Positions 61,838 to 64,000 of a DNA stretch of 64,000 nucleotides are shown here, piece by piece (position 1 is the stretch's first letter; every line of letters begins with the position of its first letter). The position numbers and the translations under genes were made by a program. The notes below the pieces were generated by a model, which ran no database searches, was not told the DNA's origin, and was given only the letters and a program-made list of their open reading frames with translations. Origin of the DNA: an uncultured Acetatifactor sp. (GTDB lineage Bacteria; Bacillota; Clostridia; Lachnospirales; Lachnospiraceae); contig CANQPH010000003.1 of NCBI GenBank assembly GCA_947625675.1, forward strand, positions 34,213 to 98,212, in the 5' to 3' direction.

Positions 61838-63469
61838 TCAAAACTTCCCCAGGATGTCATGGTTGATCCTGGTGTAAAACAGCTTCTCTATTTCTTCAAA
61901 CCGCAGCCCTTTTTGACCCATGATCCACATGATCTTGGTAAAAACCGCCTCGAAATTCATGTCATAGGCCTCCAGGCAGGGAAATCTTCCCTGAATTCTC
62001 CGGCCCACCTCATAGGTGGACATGTTGCTGCCCTCGTAGGTCACCTGAGTGGCCATGATGATTACCTTGGAGCCCAAAGGATACCGCTGCACCAGGCGGC
62101 AGAAATCCTCCATGATGCTGTCCGGGATCCCGCCCACGCCGAAGCTTTCCACCACGATGCAGTCATATTCCTCAAAGATCGCCTGTAAAATCGTGGGACT
62201 GATGCCAGGCGTCAGCTTCAGCACGAACACCCGGGGATTCATTTCGTGATAAAAACGCACCGGGCCCGCCGGTTTTTCACAAGGGAAGAACCGCACCAGC
62301 TTCCCGTGCTGCATGGTCGCCAGCTCCGGGAAATTGATACTGGAAAAAGCGTGATAGCTGGAGCTCTGGGTCTTCTTGGCCCGGGTGCCTGCGATCACCT
62401 TCCCGTCAAAGATCAGGCACACTCCTGCGGACAGGGGATCCGCCGCATAAATGATGCTGTCATACAGATTTTTCTTGGCATCCGTGATCTCCACCTGAAT
62501 GGGCTGCTGGGAACCGGTGAGCACGATGGGCTTGTCCGGATCCTGAATCAGGTAGGACAAGGCCGCCGCCGTGTAGGCCATGGTGTCCGTCCCGTGGCAG
62601 ATCACGAAGCCATCATAGAGAGGATAATTTTCCTCAATGGCCTCCACTATTTTCAGCCAATAATGACAATCCATGTTGGTGCTGTCCAGATTGCACACCT
62701 GAAGAGTTGAAAGCCTTATGGAATCTCCCATTTCCGGCAGATAGGACAACATCTGCTCCGCATTCAAAATGGGTTCCAGGCCGTTTTCCGTCCTCACCGA
62801 GGCGATAGTGCCGCCAGTAAAAAGCAGCAGGATCGATCTTTTCTCCAAAACCTCCCGGCACTTCTTGACAGGCTCTCCGGCAGCGATCCTGTCCTCTGCG
62901 ATCTGCCGGATCCTGGCGCACCACCGGTTTGTCGCCGGGATATCGGCGCACAGTTCCTGGAGAATCCTGTCCCCCTCCAACAGGGCGGCGTCATATTGCT
63001 CCCTGGAAATGTCGCCCGCCCGATACGCCTCATCCAGTTCATCCCGGTCGTCAACTTTGACATCGCCCTCGGGCGTAAAAATGACGTCCAGATATTTATC
63101 GATATAAACCGCAATTCCGTCTTCATCATATTCGATTCCATCCGTAACATCCACATACCATATGGACGGCTGGTATTTCTCGTTCTCCGGAACGGGATAG
63201 TAGACCCTCTCCGCATCATGGGTTCCATCGGGAAAATATTTGATCGTGATCACCCTGTTCGCATGATCCGGAATCAGCTCCAGCCACGTCATCCCTGCGC
63301 CGGTCACCTGGATCCTCCCCGCTTTCGGCGTCGCCCAGTAATTCTCCTCCCCGTCCGTCAGTCGGATCAGACAGACGAGCCCGTGAAAGTCCTCTACGTC
63401 GATCCGCATCTGATAGTACGGATAATATTGGAATCCCCAGCCATCCCTGTTCAGTCTCTTATGCTTCAT
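61838..63469 (-). CDS. Fusion of DUF402 domain and type I L-asparaginase
   Basis: A 543-residue two-domain protein. Residues about 1-175 match DUF402 (Ntdp/FomD-like): WYVDVTDGIEYDEDGIAVYI, DVIFTPEGDVKVDDRDELDE and DISREQYDAALLEGDRIL are its hallmark strand-helix sequence. Residues about 215-543 are an asparaginase: TGGTIASV (218-225), HGTDTMAYTAAAL, the TGSQQP loop. The asparaginase splits asparagine to aspartate and ammonia; DUF402 proteins are nucleoside di-/triphosphate phosphatases or cyclic-diester hydrolases. GGAGGAG precedes the ATG at 63469; starts at 63481 and 63499 are less likely. The frame is continuous across both domains. Confidence 0.85.
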   Translation of the reverse strand: MKHKRLNRDGWGFQYYPYYQMRIDVEDFHGLVCLIRLTDGEENYWATPKAGRIQVTGAGMTWLELIPDHANRVITIKYFPDGTHDAERVYYPVPENEKYQPSIWYVDVTDGIEYDEDGIAVYIDKYLDVIFTPEGDVKVDDRDELDEAYRAGDISREQYDAALLEGDRILQELCADIPATNRWCARIRQIAEDRIAAGEPVKKCREVLEKRSILLLFTGGTIASVRTENGLEPILNAEQMLSYLPEMGDSIRLSTLQVCNLDSTNMDCHYWLKIVEAIEENYPLYDGFVICHGTDTMAYTAAALSYLIQDPDKPIVLTGSQQPIQVEITDAKKNLYDSIIYAADPLSAGVCLIFDGKVIAGTRAKKTQSSSYHAFSSINFPELATMQHGKLVRFFPCEKPAGPVRFYHEMNPRVFVLKLTPGISPTILQAIFEEYDCIVVESFGVGGIPDSIMEDFCRLVQRYPLGSKVIIMATQVTYEGSNMSTYEVGRRIQGRFPCLEAYDMNFEAVFTKIMWIMGQKGLRFEEIEKLFYTRINHDILGKF

Positions 63470-63878
63470 TCTCTCCTCCATTCCAGAGCGTTTGCGCAAT
63501 CAAGTCACGATAAAGCCAACTGTCTTCCTGTAATATGTTGCCATGTAACGTGTCTCTTTGTAACGTGTTACTTATGAAACATATTATCGCACAGATTCTC
63601 TCAATCCGCAATCCCCTGAAGCTGTGCGGCACCCCCCCCCCGCAGCCATCACTCCAGCACGGCAAAGCCTCTTCCGATGCGGCAAGCCTCCTGATACGGC
63701 ACCCCGGCATGGCTATCCATCGCTCCGACACAGCAAAGCTTTTTCCGATGCAGCGCCTCTCCCCGACACGGCAAAACCCCCGGCGCATTTCTCGCCGGGG
63801 GCTCGCCGTCCGAATGTCGGGCACATTCAGACCACATGTATATTATATAGTAGGGAGAGCTATTTTTCGCATCACACC
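63470..63878. other. Gene-free interval between PII and asparaginase genes
   Basis: It contains two direct copies of TGTAACGTGT (63544-63553 and 63559-63568) flanked by TAATATGTT/AACATATTA, a run of ten C residues (63632-63641), and two related copies of CACGGCAAAGCCTCTTCCGA (near 63658 and 63730). No reading frame is convincing. Confidence 0.5.
63773..63801 (-). terminator. Terminator of the PII gene
   Basis: On the minus strand CCCCCGGCG (63793-63801 complement) pairs with CGCCGGGGG (63777-63785 complement) around a 7-base loop and TTTTGCC follows. Confidence 0.85.

Positions 63879-64000
<122 letters not shown>

Overview
This window looks like chromosomal DNA from a GC-rich, Gram-positive anaerobe of the class Clostridia, most likely a Lachnospiraceae-type gut bacterium. 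The evidence is type III glutamine synthetase, the hrcA-grpE-dnaK-dnaJ operon with a perfect CIRCE element, an IreB-RuvX-DUF1292 block, a trmR/trhP wobble-uridine pair, sortase-anchored pili and SipW-type secretion. Nearly everything is read from the minus strand. No rRNA, CRISPR array, prophage or intact insertion sequence was seen.

Layout by region. 1-5.1 kb: a cut-off LacI-type regulator, an ECF transporter S component with an M3 oligopeptidase, tRNA-Gln, a decayed DUF1508 gene and a GtrII-like membrane protein with heptad repeats. 5.1-7.5 kb: glutamine synthetase III with promoter and terminator. 7.5-14.3 kb: one long translation/RNA operon (mtaB, ireB, ruvX, DUF1292, rnj, an MltG-like stub, trmR, trhP). 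14.3-17.3 kb: an HPr-like gene that appears to start with ACG, then thiI with its dedicated cysteine desulfurase. 17.5-34.4 kb: a large surface-fibre locus. 34.6-42.7 kb: rsmE, dCMP deaminase, prmA and the heat-shock operon. 42.8-51 kb: membrane and envelope genes, an aminotransferase, glpK, a YolD protein and a Y-family polymerase. 51-59.5 kb: accessory genes, scars and hairpin repeats. 59.5-64 kb: HflC/HflK, an unusual DUF402-asparaginase fusion and the end of a PII gene.

The most striking part is the fibre locus. In transcription order it encodes a coiled-coil protein, a signal peptidase I, a 1934-residue LPKTG adhesin with His/Cys repeats, an LPETG major pilin, a class C sortase, a secreted pilin-like protein, three TasA/SipW-type or LPXTG-like secreted proteins, a SipW-type signal peptidase, a BTAD regulator with a degenerate GGDEF-like tail and a small unknown protein, and it ends at a strong terminator. 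It appears to combine a sortase-built pilus with a SipW-processed matrix-fibre system. The regulator's best-placed ATG is followed at once by a run of nine G residues that puts that ATG out of frame. Gain or loss of G residues could therefore switch the regulator, and perhaps the locus, on and off.

The 53-59 kb stretch shows recent rearrangement: a collapsed copy of the flanks of an XRE gene, a frameshifted LURP-one gene and a hairpin-rich MITE-like element. A second dispersed palindromic repeat of about 75 bp sits both inside the pilus operon and between dnaK and dnaJ. All functions are inferred from sequence reading alone; no database search was run.
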